DNA of 64,000 nt from RGIG5612 sp963589005 (GCA_963589005.1 CAVAJR010000009.1:6646-70645); one strand, 5' to 3'; positions 51,766-62,004 are shown, counted from the first letter of the stretch. Notes: a model not told the origin generated them from the letters alone. Numbers and translations: made by a program.

Positions 51766-53829
51766 GTGGAACTTTGTAAGTATTTAGAGGAAAATGTGCT
51801 GCTTTTTGACGGCGGCATGGGAACATATTTCGCTCAGAAAAATCACTGTTCAGGCAGCGGATGCGAGCTGGTTAATATTAATCAGCCCGAGATAATATCA
51901 GACATCCACAGAGAATATATTGAAGCCGGAGCAGCCGCCATAAAGACCAATACCTTCGGAGCTAACCGCCTTGCCATGTCAGGGGATGAAGAATTAGTTG
52001 AAAAAGTAATCGCCGCAGGCTGGAAACTGGCAAATGATGCCGCAGAGAATTTTATTGCAGGCGATGGTAAGGCAGAATCTGACAGAGCAGGTGTCGGCAG
52101 TGCTGAAAATGATCATATACCCTATGTATTTGCAGACATAGGTCCTGTTATTGCAGATACAGCCAAGGAACAGGAGATAGAATATTGCTGGGTAATTGAC
52201 AGATTCCTGGAGCTGGGTGCCCGAAATTTTCTCTTTGAAACTAATGCTGATGCAGAGGGTCTTACAGCGGCTGTTAAGTATCTTAGAAGCAAATGTGCAG
52301 ATGCGTATATTATAGTATCATTTGCCGTCCAGCCTGACGGATTCAGCAGAGAAGGCAAGTTTGTAACTGAACTTATCCGCACTATAACACAGACAGGAGC
52401 AGCGGATGCAGTCGGCATGAACTGTGTATGCGGAGCAAGGCATATGCTGGAGCTGGTTCAAAAGCTCAAGCTGGGTGAAAAGATAACATCCTCGAAAGCT
52501 GTGATAAGCGATGATATGCCAGTACATAGGGTTCAGGCGGATTGTTTGGCTAATGCGGGAAGCGTACATGCTGGTAGAGCCGAGGAGTGCAATAAAAATA
52601 ATAGTCTCCTGACGAATAATTGTATGCAGCTGGCAGTTATGCCTAATGCAGGATATCCGACGGTTATTGGCAATCGTACCTTCTATGAAGGTGACCCGGT
52701 ATATTTTGCATCTCAGCTTATTGAAATGATGCATATGGGGGCAAGGATCGTAGGCGGCTGCTGCGGTACCACGCCGACACATATTGCCTGCGTACGGCAG
52801 CTTATCCGGGAGAATTTTCAACCAGAAACACAAACTCATGTAAGCACAGAAGCTGGCGAATATGAAGCTGCTTCGATAAGGATAAACCAGAATAGTGATA
52901 TTTCTGCGGCTGCAGCCGAACAAGATCAGAAGACTTCCGTACAATCAGAAAGCAAGTTCTGGGATAATATTAAAAATGGCAAGAAGGTCATAGCAGTTGA
53001 ACTGGATCCTCCTGCAGATGCTGATCTTACCAAATTCATGAACGGTGCTCAGCAGCTTAAGCAGGCAAATGTTGATATCGTCACGATTGCTGACTGTCCG
53101 ATTGCCAGAGCCAGAGTAGACTCCAGCCTGCTGGCATGTAAGGTTCACCGGGAACTTAACATGGAAGCACTGCCTCACATGACCTGTCGCGATCGTAACT
53201 TAAATGCTACCAAGGCGCTTCTGCTGGGATTATATGCGGAAGGTTTAAGAAATGCACTTCTGGTAACCGGCGATCCTATTCCGTCGGCTCAAAGAGATGA
53301 GGTTAAGAGTGTATTTCAGTTTAATTCCCGTAAGCTGGCAGCATTTGTTACATCCCTGTCAGAACAGGAGCTTCCGTCACCGATCCATGTATTCGGTGCA
53401 TTGAATGTTAATGCTTATAATTTTGACAATCAGCTTAAAATGGCCAGAGAGAAGCTGAATAATGGTATGGTTGGATTCTTAACTCAGCCTGTACTGACAG
53501 AGGCTGCACTTGAAAATCTTAAGATTGCGCATAGGGAACTGCCGGAGGCTTATATCATGGGCGGAATTATACCGGTGGTAAGTGCTAAGAATGCCCGTTT
53601 TATGGACAGCGAGATCCATGGAATAAATGTAGATCCTCGCATAACTGAAATGTATGAAGGCAAGGACAGAGAAGAAGGCGAGGAGCTGGCCGTTAAGATT
53701 TCCTCAGTGATAGCTCAGGAGATTGCGCCATATGTCAGCGGCTTTTATCTCATGACACCGTTTATGAGAACCGGGCTCATTTGCCGGATCATTGATAAGA
53801 TCAGGAATGCCGGACTTACAGACAACTGA
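51766..53829 (+). CDS. Homocysteine S-methyltransferase / methylenetetrahydrofolate reductase fusion
   Basis: 687 residues from a GTG directly after the metH stop, with AAGGAGG ~11 bp upstream. The N-terminal Hcy domain (~1-350) keeps the zinc cysteines (GMNCVCGA, VGGCCGTTPTHI). After a ~60-residue linker, a MetF-like flavoprotein domain (~405-687: VIAVELDPPADAD, MTCRDRN, ALLVTGDPIP, MVGFLTQPVLTEAAL) follows. This YitJ-like architecture makes methyl-THF and can pass methyl groups to homocysteine. Together with MetH it completes local methyl supply. Confidence 0.92.
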   Translation: MELCKYLEENVLLFDGGMGTYFAQKNHCSGSGCELVNINQPEIISDIHREYIEAGAAAIKTNTFGANRLAMSGDEELVEKVIAAGWKLANDAAENFIAGDGKAESDRAGVGSAENDHIPYVFADIGPVIADTAKEQEIEYCWVIDRFLELGARNFLFETNADAEGLTAAVKYLRSKCADAYIIVSFAVQPDGFSREGKFVTELIRTITQTGAADAVGMNCVCGARHMLELVQKLKLGEKITSSKAVISDDMPVHRVQADCLANAGSVHAGRAEECNKNNSLLTNNCMQLAVMPNAGYPTVIGNRTFYEGDPVYFASQLIEMMHMGARIVGGCCGTTPTHIACVRQLIRENFQPETQTHVSTEAGEYEAASIRINQNSDISAAAAEQDQKTSVQSESKFWDNIKNGKKVIAVELDPPADADLTKFMNGAQQLKQANVDIVTIADCPIARARVDSSLLACKVHRELNMEALPHMTCRDRNLNATKALLLGLYAEGLRNALLVTGDPIPSAQRDEVKSVFQFNSRKLAAFVTSLSEQELPSPIHVFGALNVNAYNFDNQLKMAREKLNNGMVGFLTQPVLTEAALENLKIAHRELPEAYIMGGIIPVVSAKNARFMDSEIHGINVDPRITEMYEGKDREEGEELAVKISSVIAQEIAPYVSGFYLMTPFMRTGLICRIIDKIRNAGLTDN

Positions 53830-53841
53830 GTATACCATGAG

Positions 53842-53871
53842 CAGAAAGCTTCCGATTAAGGAAGCTTTCTG
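53842..53871 (+). terminator. Perfect inverted repeat after the methionine operon
   Basis: A 12-bp stem (CAGAAAGCTTCC / GGAAGCTTTCTG) with a GATTAA loop, just after the stop at 53829. There is no U-tract on the plus strand, so it could be a weak terminator or an mRNA-stabilising hairpin. It faces convergent pflB. Confidence 0.55.
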
Positions 53872-54059
53872 AATAGGTATGACAGGAAATCCTTTTTTGG
53901 ATTGAGATGTTCGTCCTCTGTATATCGCATTTTGTTATGACTTAATTATTTGATGTGTAACCAATATACTCAGGACAAAATTGTGTTGTCAGAGAGTCGG
54001 AAAAACAGTAAGTGAAATTAGAGACACCGTATTTTCCTATTGTCGCATAACCTTTAATG

Positions 54060-56303
54060 TTACATACTCTCGTGGAAGGTTCTCTTAACCACTTCTAATT
54101 GCTGCTCCCTGGTAAGTCTGTTGAAGTTAACAGCATATCCTGATACACGGATCGTGAGAGTAGGGTACTTCTCCGGATGCTCCATCGCATCAAGCAGAAC
54201 CTCACGGTTCATAACATTAACATTCAGATGATGTGCGCCCTGGATGAAGTAGCCGTCAAGGATCTGAACCAGGTTGTTCTTTCGCTCCTCGTCTGTCTTA
54301 CCCAATGCGTTCGGCACGATTGAGAAGGTATTGGATACACCGTCCTGGCATACACGGCAGTACGGGATCTTGGCAACAGAGTTAAGGCTGGCCAGAGCAC
54401 CATTCTCGTCGCGTCCGTGCATTGGATTGGCACCCGGTGCAAATGGTTCGCCTGCCTTGCGTCCGTCAGGAGTAGTTCCGGTTTTCTTGCCATACATTAC
54501 ATTGCTTGTAATAGTAAGAGCTGATAATGTATGGATGGCATTGCGGTACAGCGGATGCTTCTTAAGTTCATTTGAAAAATAAGACATGATCTCAACTGCG
54601 ATATCATCAACCCGGTCATCATCATTGCCATATTTAGGGAATTCGCCTTCAGTAATGAAGTCAACTGCGATTCCGTTCTCGTCACGAACAGGTTTAACTT
54701 GGGCAAATTTTATGGCAGACAATGAGTCTGCGGCAATAGAAATTCCGGCAACGCCGAAGGCGGCAAGGCGTTCAACTAATGTATCGTGAAGTGCCATCTG
54801 GCTGGCTTCGTATGCATATTTATCATGCATATAATGTATGATATTAATTGTATCAACGTAGAGCTCGGCTACGTAAGACAGAACCTTCTTGTAGTTGGTA
54901 ATTACCTTCGAGAAATTCAATATCTCGTCATTATCCTTTTCAATGCCCGGAACTACCAGCATACCTTTCTTTTCGTCAATGCCGCCGTTGATGGCATAGA
55001 GAAGGCTCTTGGCCAGGTTGGCACGTGCGCCGAAGAACTGCATCTGCTTGCCGACTGCCATGGCAGATACACAGCAGGAAATGCAATAATCATCCCCATA
55101 AATCGGGCGCATTACATCATCATTTTCATACTGGATAGAGTCCGTCTCAATGCTCATTTTTGAGCAATACTTCTTAAAATTCTCAGGAAGATTCTGACTC
55201 CACAGGATTGTCAGGTTAGGCTCCGGGGCTGTTCCCAGGTTAGTAAGGGTATGAAGGTAACGGAAGGTATTCTTTGTAACTAGGGTACGTCCGTCTATGC
55301 CCATGCCGCCTAATGCCTCAGTGATCCATGTAGGGTCGCCACCGAATAATTCATTATATTCAGGGGTGCGAAGGTGACGCACCAGTCTGAGCTTAATAAT
55401 GAATTGATCAATAAGCTCCTGAGCGCCCTGCTCATCGAGAATACCATTTGCCATATCACGCTGAATATAAATGTCGAGGAAGGTGGCTGTGCGGCCCAGG
55501 CTTGTTGCAGCGCCATTATTTTCCTTAACACCTGCCAGATATGCCATGTAGAGGTTTTGTACAGCCTCATGCGCATTTTCTGCAGGCTTAGTTATGTCAC
55601 AGCCGTAGCGAGCTGCCATCTGAGTCATCTCTTTTAATGCTCTGATCTGCGTTTGAACGTCCTCGCGGAGGCGTATACGCTCATCAGTCATAGGACCGTC
55701 CAGCTCTTCCAGATCTTTCTGCTTTTCTTCAATCAGAAAATCCGTGCCATAGAGAGGGACACGTCTGTAATCGCCAACTATACGTCCACGTCCGTATGCA
55801 TCCGGAAGTCCGGTGAGAAGTCCTGCAGTTCTGGCAAGACGGGTACGCTGCGGATAAGCATCGAATACACCGTCATTATGAGTCTTTCTGTACTGACGGA
55901 AGTGACGCGCGATCTCAGGATTTAATTCGTAACCATATTCCTTCAGGGCGGATTCGGTGGTGCGCATACCGCCGTACAGATTTACGATCCTCTTGAGGGG
56001 TGCGTCTGTCTGCAGACCGACGATCACCTCATTGTCCTTGTCAATATATCCCGGGCCGAAGTTGTCGATACCGGATACAATATTGGTTTCCACATCCAGA
56101 ACACCTTTTTCGAGTTCCTTCAAAATGAGACTGTGAGCACAGCTCCATACTTTGTCGGTTTTTTCTGTAGTGGAAGCCAGGAATGACTCATCGCCTGTAT
56201 ATGGCGTGTAATTCTTCTGGATAAAGTTTCTGACATTTACAAGGTGACGCCATTCACCTGTGTGAAAGCCCTTCCATGCAGTGCAGTTTATATCAATAGA
56301 CAT
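54060..56303 (-). CDS. pflB: Pyruvate formate-lyase
   Basis: 747 residues. Active-site adjacent cysteines are in DDYCISCCVSAMAVGKQ, and the glycyl-radical site is RVSGYAVNF near the C-terminus. FGGDPTWITEALGG and SNVMYGKKTGTTPDGR also match PflB. It cleaves pyruvate with CoA to acetyl-CoA and formate under anaerobic conditions. AAGGAGG precedes the start. Its activase gene lies 178 bp upstream. Confidence 0.97.
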   Translation of the reverse strand: MSIDINCTAWKGFHTGEWRHLVNVRNFIQKNYTPYTGDESFLASTTEKTDKVWSCAHSLILKELEKGVLDVETNIVSGIDNFGPGYIDKDNEVIVGLQTDAPLKRIVNLYGGMRTTESALKEYGYELNPEIARHFRQYRKTHNDGVFDAYPQRTRLARTAGLLTGLPDAYGRGRIVGDYRRVPLYGTDFLIEEKQKDLEELDGPMTDERIRLREDVQTQIRALKEMTQMAARYGCDITKPAENAHEAVQNLYMAYLAGVKENNGAATSLGRTATFLDIYIQRDMANGILDEQGAQELIDQFIIKLRLVRHLRTPEYNELFGGDPTWITEALGGMGIDGRTLVTKNTFRYLHTLTNLGTAPEPNLTILWSQNLPENFKKYCSKMSIETDSIQYENDDVMRPIYGDDYCISCCVSAMAVGKQMQFFGARANLAKSLLYAINGGIDEKKGMLVVPGIEKDNDEILNFSKVITNYKKVLSYVAELYVDTINIIHYMHDKYAYEASQMALHDTLVERLAAFGVAGISIAADSLSAIKFAQVKPVRDENGIAVDFITEGEFPKYGNDDDRVDDIAVEIMSYFSNELKKHPLYRNAIHTLSALTITSNVMYGKKTGTTPDGRKAGEPFAPGANPMHGRDENGALASLNSVAKIPYCRVCQDGVSNTFSIVPNALGKTDEERKNNLVQILDGYFIQGAHHLNVNVMNREVLLDAMEHPEKYPTLTIRVSGYAVNFNRLTREQQLEVVKRTFHESM

Positions 56304-56480
56304 TGTATTTTCCTCCTTATATTGATCGTGAAATGGTAATAAATTTTTGCTTGAGCCGCGAATACCATAGATTATAAGGCGTCAGCGGACATTTATAAGG
56401 TATAGTTATAAAAAAATCGTTATACTAGGTGCGGAGCTATACTGAATATGTGACAGAGCAGTTGCTGTTTTTATAGTGAG

Positions 56481-57203
56481 TTAGGGTTCAGTCAACCTGC
56501 TGAATCGCTCCTGCCAGTCGGCAAGTTCCTCTGCAGCCAGCGCACTCACGCCCTCCAGTGGATAAGGTATTCCCAGTGAATGGTATTTGCTGACGCCCAG
56601 AGTATGATATGGAAGCAGTTCAACCTTTTTAATATTCTTTAATGTCTGCAAATATTTGATAAGTCCTTCAAGATGCTCATCTTCATAAGTCAGCCCCGGA
56701 ACCACCACATGGCGTATCCATATTGGAACGCCGGATTTTTGAAGCACATCTAAAAATCTCAGAGATTCATCGGGCAAACTTCCGGTTACTGCCTTGAAGC
56801 CCTCCTTCGTATAATGCTTGATATCAAGAAGCACAAGATCTGTAAGAGAGAGTATTTTCTCGTAATCTCCACAGCCGCAGCCGGCAGTATCAAGGCAAGT
56901 ATGAATATGATTTTCTCTGCATAATGACAGACATTTGATGAGAAAGTCCTTCTGAAGGAGCGGTTCTCCTCCGGAAAATGTAACGCCTCCGTTGTCTGCA
57001 TAATAAGGCTTGAATCTGAGTATTTTTTTGAGCAGTTCTTCGGGAGTCAACAGAAGTTCCTTGCCGCTTGTAAGCTGCCACGTATCCGGATTGTGACAGT
57101 ATTTGCAGCGAAGATGGCAGCTTTGCATGAATATGACAGTTCGAATTCCCGGTCCGTCAACCAGACCCATAGATTCGATTGAGTGAATTCGTCCCTGAAG
57201 CAA
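56481..57203 (-). CDS. pflA: Pyruvate formate-lyase activating enzyme
   Basis: 240 residues from a TTG with AGGAAGG upstream. Radical-SAM CxxxCxxC in QSCHLRCKYCHNPDTW, GGVTFSGGEPLLQKDFL, and the C-terminal LLPYHTLGVSKYHSLG typical of PflA. It installs the glycyl radical on PflB using SAM. The order regulator-pflA-pflB on the minus strand differs from the common pflB-pflA order. Confidence 0.96.
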   Translation of the reverse strand: MLQGRIHSIESMGLVDGPGIRTVIFMQSCHLRCKYCHNPDTWQLTSGKELLLTPEELLKKILRFKPYYADNGGVTFSGGEPLLQKDFLIKCLSLCRENHIHTCLDTAGCGCGDYEKILSLTDLVLLDIKHYTKEGFKAVTGSLPDESLRFLDVLQKSGVPIWIRHVVVPGLTYEDEHLEGLIKYLQTLKNIKKVELLPYHTLGVSKYHSLGIPYPLEGVSALAAEELADWQERFSRLTEP

Positions 57204-57555
57204 TGTGTAACCTTCCTTTCCTTGAGATTGCCGCTGTATTGTGGCTTAAACATACCAAATGCCGTATTTTTATGCGCTGCCAAATAGAAGATTTATCAGC
57301 ACTTGAGCCTATAAATAAGAAAAAGCCGCACAACTGGACTTCTTCTGCCCAGACGGTCGGCCGGTTACACGATCATACTCCCATGTGGTTATCCACGATC
57401 CGTCAGTCATATGATCACCATGTGGGGATTTTAAGCTATGGGTCTGGCTGGTGTCAAGAACATTTGCAATGCCTGCGTGAACTTTTTTTGAACATCATTA
57501 TTTTTGATGAATTAGCATCAGAAATTAAGCGATCAGGAATTAAGAAGCTGTCTGC
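57204..57555. other. Intergenic region between LysR gene and pflA
   Basis: 352 bp without a supported gene. It must hold the pflA promoter (reading leftward). A direct repeat of CCATGTGG (around 57393 and 57459) and several short dyads are visible. No known riboswitch or clear terminator is recognised. Confidence 0.5.
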
Positions 57556-58425
57556 TTAGAACTTCGAAGTAACACATTCAATGAATTTCAAAGCGGCGGG
57601 CGTGAGCCTGGTACGATCCTTCATGGCCAATCCGATGGAGCGGTAATATGGCTTCTTAAGAGAGCGAATCTCGATTTCATATGGTATGCGTTCAAGGATC
57701 ATGCTGGGAAGTATGGCGATGCCGAGCCCTTTCTCCACCATAGCCATAATGGCAAAATCCTCCCAGGTGGTAAATCGTATGTTTGGATGCACATTGTTTT
57801 CTTCAAGTATAGAAGAAATCTCGGTCTTTTTGCCATGCTCAAGGAGCATGAAGGGCTGAGAGTCCAGGTCGTTGATGGAAATGACTTTCTTAGAGGCCAG
57901 AGGATGCTCAGCCGGAAGTACGACTTTATATTCGTCCTTTTTTACCGGAATTGTATCAAGTGCTGCACAGGTGGGCATACATAGGAAACCGCAGTCAACA
58001 CGGCCTTCTTCTACCCATTGCTCAACCTCGCTGTAATCACCTAACAGCAATTCGTAGTCGATGCCGGGATAGGTCTGTTGAAACTCAACAAATATATCGG
58101 GCAACAGGTTAATAGCAATGCTGGCAAATGTTCCTATCCTTACGATTCCTGTCTCCAGACCATTCATCTGTTTAACATATCCATCCAACTCACAGCAGTC
58201 ATTTATGATTCTTCTGGCAAATGGAAGCAGCTGCTCGCCTGATGATGTAAGACATACTCCCTTTTTATTGCGTTCCAGCAAGATTACATTCCATTCAGCC
58301 TCCAGATCGGCAATCATCTTGCTGATGGATGACTGGGCGTAATTTAACTCTTCGGCAGCCTTAGTGAAGCTTCCTCTTTCAACAGCTTTTACGAAAGCTT
58401 GGTATTTAAGCAAATGATTTTCCAT
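57556..58425 (-). CDS. LysR-family transcriptional regulator
   Basis: 289 residues. N-terminal winged helix-turn-helix: LLKYQAFVKAVERGSFTKAAEELNYAQSSISKMIADLEAEW. A periplasmic-binding-like co-inducer domain follows (GIVRIGTFASIAINLLPDIF, FLCMPTCAALDTIPVKKD, MVEKGLGIAILPSMIL). It is divergent from the MATE exporter gene, the usual arrangement when a LysR protein controls its neighbour. It could also affect pflA, downstream on the same strand. Confidence 0.92.
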   Translation of the reverse strand: MENHLLKYQAFVKAVERGSFTKAAEELNYAQSSISKMIADLEAEWNVILLERNKKGVCLTSSGEQLLPFARRIINDCCELDGYVKQMNGLETGIVRIGTFASIAINLLPDIFVEFQQTYPGIDYELLLGDYSEVEQWVEEGRVDCGFLCMPTCAALDTIPVKKDEYKVVLPAEHPLASKKVISINDLDSQPFMLLEHGKKTEISSILEENNVHPNIRFTTWEDFAIMAMVEKGLGIAILPSMILERIPYEIEIRSLKKPYYRSIGLAMKDRTRLTPAALKFIECVTSKF

Positions 58426-58682
58426 AGGTTTATGTATTCCTTTTTAGAATTAAAAACATCTATAATATTCAATTTTTATATTTTAAATTCTTCCGTATAC
58501 TATTGCAAGAAATTTTGCGGTGCTGAATACAGCTGATTTCATGGAATATATAATTGTATTTCGGCTATATAGAAACCAGCACTGCGGAGATTCATGCTTT
58601 CGCAAGGAAAAACGTGCCGCAAGTACCTGCATGTGATAAGAAAAACCTGTTAATTGACGCCCTAGAAGGAGAATTACGGATA

Positions 58683-60029
58683 ATGAATATAAAAGCAAAA
58701 GACATAGATATGCTTAACGGACCGCTGACCGGTAAGTTATTACTGTTTACACTTCCCATAGCACTCAGCAGCATTTTACAGCAGCTGTTCAGTGCGGCGG
58801 ATACTGCAGTAGTAGGATGTTTCGGCAATGCCGATGCGCTGGCAGCAGTCGGAACAAATACAGAAATAGTTGCATTGATAGTGACGGTATCATCAGGTCT
58901 GTCGATAGGTGCAAATGTTTTAGCAGCAAGCCAGATCGGCAAAAATAAGAAGGATGATATCCCGAAGATTGCTCAAAATGCCATGATCATGGCACTTGTT
59001 GTCGGCATAATAGGAATGATAGTTGGCCTTATTGCTGCTAATTCTGTTCTTAAGATGATAAATACACCGGAAAATATCTTATATGATGCAGCCATGTATC
59101 TTAAAATATATATGTTCGGGTACCCTTTCTTGCTTCTGTACGATTTTGGAGCAGCACTATTAAGATCTAAAGGAGACAGCCGTTATCCGTTTATCATTTT
59201 AATGATGGCGGGAATTGTGAATGTAATTCTTAATATTTTATTTGTGGCTGTATTTCATCTGGGAGTAGCCGGGGTTTCAATTTCTACAGGGATATCTAAT
59301 ATAATTTCAGCAATATTTGTCATAAGGCGTCTGTATAAGGACGAGATGTTCAGATTGTCTGTCAAGAATATACATATTTCGGCTAAATATATAGGCGAGA
59401 TACTTAAAATAGGAGTGCCTTCCGCTGTGCAGGGCGCAATGTTCTGTTTTGCCAATATCTTCGTGCAGGCCTCGGTTAATACTTTCGGAGAGAATACTAT
59501 AGCAGGCAGCACCATTGCGGTTAATTTTGAATATATCGTATATTATGTAATAACAGCATTTGCGCAGACCACCACAACATTTATAAGCCAGAATTATGCT
59601 GCAGTTCAAATTAAACGGTGCAGGGAAATTCTTGCAAAGTGCATGGTAATGTCGATTATTTTCAGTGCGGTAATGATAGGCTTGATTGTAATATTCAGGG
59701 AGTTTGTATCAGGCCTTTTCTCACCGGATCAGCTTGTGGTTGAAAATGCCTGCGTCAGAATTATGTGCGTGCTTATTTTTGAATCCATATGCAGTATATT
59801 TGAAATACTTGCAGGAGTGCTGAAGGGAACAGGGCATGCAACGCTGCCGGCAGTGGGAACCATAATTGGCATCTGCGCATTCAGGATCATCTGGATATGT
59901 ACAGCATTTAAGAGCAATCCTGTGCCGGAGATGCTATATCATGCGTTTCCGCTGTCATGGGTTTTTACGATCGCTCTTATAATGACCGCTTATTTTATTG
60001 TAAGGCCGCTGGGAAAAATAAAAGGGTAG
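58683..60029 (+). CDS. MATE-family efflux transporter
   Basis: 448 residues from the ATG at 58683 with AAGGAG ~13 bp upstream. About 12 membrane helices; typical segments are LFTLPIALSSILQQLFSAADTAVVG, FSAADT, GDSRYPFIILMMAGIVNVILNILFV and GAMFCFANIFVQASVNTFGE. MATE pumps export drugs or metabolites using Na+ or H+. Divergent LysR gene suggests substrate-inducible control. The natural substrate is unknown. Confidence 0.92.
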   Translation: MNIKAKDIDMLNGPLTGKLLLFTLPIALSSILQQLFSAADTAVVGCFGNADALAAVGTNTEIVALIVTVSSGLSIGANVLAASQIGKNKKDDIPKIAQNAMIMALVVGIIGMIVGLIAANSVLKMINTPENILYDAAMYLKIYMFGYPFLLLYDFGAALLRSKGDSRYPFIILMMAGIVNVILNILFVAVFHLGVAGVSISTGISNIISAIFVIRRLYKDEMFRLSVKNIHISAKYIGEILKIGVPSAVQGAMFCFANIFVQASVNTFGENTIAGSTIAVNFEYIVYYVITAFAQTTTTFISQNYAAVQIKRCREILAKCMVMSIIFSAVMIGLIVIFREFVSGLFSPDQLVVENACVRIMCVLIFESICSIFEILAGVLKGTGHATLPAVGTIIGICAFRIIWICTAFKSNPVPEMLYHAFPLSWVFTIALIMTAYFIVRPLGKIKG

Positions 60030-60038
60030 AGATATAAA

Positions 60039-60126
60039 AGTGGATTGCTCCGCACTTACGTGCTCCCGCAATCCTACAGACATTCGTGGGTTCGGACTAT
60101 CGTCTGCTTGCGGGTGCGCAGACGTA
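60039..60126 (-). repeat. Dispersed structured repeat, family A (partial copy)
   Basis: Shares AGTGGATTGCTCCGCACTT, GTGCTCCCGCAATCCTACAG and GGACTATCGTC with the next copy, then diverges. It lies directly after the MATE gene. Confidence 0.78.
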
Positions 60127-60151
60127 AGTACGATGAGAACAATAAAAAATA

Positions 60152-60312
60152 AAAGTGGATTGCTCCGCACTTGCGTGCTCCCGCAATCCTACAGACATTC
60201 GCAATCCGGACTATCGTCCTACTTGCTCATGTCTGTTAGCCCGTCCAATGCAAGTACAGGCAGGCAAGTGAACTTGCCTGCCTGTACTTGCGCTGTCCGG
60301 GACTTTTATTTC
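60152..60312 (-). repeat. Dispersed structured repeat, family A (full copy)
   Basis: Reverse complement resembles 2898-3051 at both flanks. The variable arm is a perfect 20-bp stem (60250-60269 with 60272-60291, 2-nt loop) containing CAAGTACAGGCAGGCAAGT. It separates the MATE gene from the convergent Rrf2 gene and may act as a bidirectional terminator. Confidence 0.85.
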
Positions 60313-60748
60313 ATATGCAGTAATCACATTCTGAATGATTACTGCTGTGATCTATGACGTCCTGGAGTGTAATGCTGTCTAAATATTCGTTTATGACTTT
60401 ATCCAGTCCTTCCCATATATACAGTGTCGTACACATATCCTTGCGTTCGCATGTATTTACCTTGGATTCAAGGCAGGCGACGGAAGCAAGGCTTCCTTCT
60501 GTGCAGCGCAGGATGTCACCAACGCTGTACTTATCAGGGCTCTTGGCTAGTTTGTATCCGCCTTGAGCACCTCTGTTGGATAATAAAAAATCTGTCTGAT
60601 TTAATATAGCAATGATCTGCTCTAAATATTTTTTTGAAATATGCTGTCTTTCTGCTATGTCCTTTAATGCAACAAAACCCTCGTTGTGGTGTTCTGCCAG
60701 ATCAACAAGAAAACGAAGAGCATAGCGTCCCTTTGTAGAAATTTTCAA
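60311..60748 (-). CDS. Rrf2-family regulator with three C-terminal cysteines
   Basis: ~145 residues from a TTG at 60748 (GGAGAGGTG upstream); a longer in-frame start would run into the cysK start and is unlikely. Winged-helix: LKISTKGRYALRFLVDLAEHHNEGFVALKDIAERQHISKKYLEQII. The SNRGAQGGYKLAK wing follows, then CLESKVNTCERKDMC, an IscR-like cluster-binding arrangement. It is divergent from cysK and is likely an Fe-S or sulfur-status sensor acting on the shared promoter region. Confidence 0.88.
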   Translation of the reverse strand: MKISTKGRYALRFLVDLAEHHNEGFVALKDIAERQHISKKYLEQIIAILNQTDFLLSNRGAQGGYKLAKSPDKYSVGDILRCTEGSLASVACLESKVNTCERKDMCTTLYIWEGLDKVINEYLDSITLQDVIDHSSNHSECDYCI

Positions 60749-60832
60749 TTTAATCACCTCTCCTGAGAACATATTAGCACAAGCCAAATTTGAAGTCAAA
60801 ACAGGAATTCCAAAATACATATAAAACCTACT

Positions 60833-60898
60833 TGACAAATAGGAAATGCCGGAATATAATGCGAACACATTTAAAACATATCTATTTAATAGGAAATA
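60833..60898 (+). promoter_or_regulatory. cysK promoter with repeated Rrf2-operator-like motif
   Basis: TTGACA (60833-60838) and TATAAT (60856-60861) with a 17-bp spacer, a consensus sigma-A promoter. AATAGGAAAT occurs in the spacer (from 60839) and again downstream of the -10 (around 60888), and GGAATTCC lies just upstream. This is a plausible Rrf2-family operator arrangement. Confidence 0.72.
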
Positions 60899-60917
60899 AA
60901 GACGGAGGTAAACAAAC

Positions 60918-61850
60918 ATGTCTGAGATTTATAAAAGCGCATTAGAATTAGTTGGCAGAACACCTATTGTCGAGATCACCAATGTTGAAAAATCATTAGG
61001 ACTGCAGGCAACGATTCTTGCCAAGCTGGAATATTTCAATCCATCAGGAAGCGTTAAAGACAGAGTAGCCAAGGCGATGATCCTTGATGCAGAAGAGAAG
61101 GGACTTCTTAAGGAAGGCTCAGTGATCATTGAGCCGACATCAGGAAATACAGGCATTGGTCTTGCTTCAATAGCAGCAGCCAAGGGATACAGAATCATTC
61201 TTACAATGCCTGAAACCATGAGCGTTGAGAGAAGAAATATCCTTAAGGCATACGGTGCTGAGATTGTACTTACAGAGGGCGCTAAGGGCATGTCAGGAGC
61301 TATTGCCAAGGCCGATGAATTGGCCAAGGAGATCCCGAACAGCTTCATCCCAGGACAGTTTGTAAATCCTGCCAATCCAAAGGCACATAAGGAAACAACA
61401 GGACCTGAGATCTGGAATGATACAGACGGCAATGTAGATGTATTTATTGCAGGCGTAGGCACAGGCGGAACATTGACAGGTGTCGGAGAATATCTGAAAG
61501 AGAAGAATCCCGATGTTAAGATAATCGCAGTTGAGCCGGCCACATCCCCTGTTTTATCAGAAGGCAGGAGCGGATCTCACAAGATCCAGGGCATCGGTGC
61601 AGGGTTTGTACCTGATGTGCTTAATACCAAGATCTATGATGAGATAATTCCTGTCGGAAATGAAGAATCATTTACAACCGCTAAATTACTGGCCAAGGAA
61701 GAGGGCATATTAGTGGGAATCTCATCAGGCGCAGCACTTCATGCAGCAATTGAAGTAGCCAAGAGACCAGAGTTTAAGGGCAAGAATATCGTAGTATTGC
61801 TTCCGGACAGCGGCGACAGATATTATTCTACAGCACTTTTTGTTGAGTAG
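60918..61850 (+). CDS. cysK: Cysteine synthase (O-acetylserine sulfhydrylase)
   Basis: 310 residues with GGAGG upstream. PLP lysine in NPSGSVKDRVAKAMI, EPTSGNTGIGLASIAAAKG, GVGTGGTLTGVGEYLKEK and GISSGAALHAA all match CysK. It makes cysteine from O-acetylserine and sulfide. Expressed divergently from an Rrf2 regulator and followed by metY. Confidence 0.96.
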   Translation: MSEIYKSALELVGRTPIVEITNVEKSLGLQATILAKLEYFNPSGSVKDRVAKAMILDAEEKGLLKEGSVIIEPTSGNTGIGLASIAAAKGYRIILTMPETMSVERRNILKAYGAEIVLTEGAKGMSGAIAKADELAKEIPNSFIPGQFVNPANPKAHKETTGPEIWNDTDGNVDVFIAGVGTGGTLTGVGEYLKEKNPDVKIIAVEPATSPVLSEGRSGSHKIQGIGAGFVPDVLNTKIYDEIIPVGNEESFTTAKLLAKEEGILVGISSGAALHAAIEVAKRPEFKGKNIVVLLPDSGDRYYSTALFVE

Positions 61851-62004
61851 AGCGAAGAACCCTATTGATTGTCAATTAGAACCAGCCGGTAAAATACTTA
61901 GATGCAGTTGTGCACGGAGATATTTTTGCGACAAAATCCTGTAAAAATGGGAGTATGTATCAAACTGGTTCTGCAAATAATAAAAACAAAAATGGAGAAA
62001 AAAC

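Noticed and set aside
57179..57559. 126-codon plus-strand open frame between pflA and the LysR gene
   Set aside because: It overlaps the start of pflA, has no recognisable motif, and lacks a ribosome site; treated as intergenic.
61880..61972. Distant inverted repeat AGAACCAG / CTGGTTCT between cysK and metY as a riboswitch
   Set aside because: The arms are ~80 bp apart and no known SAM or T-box consensus is present; likely chance.
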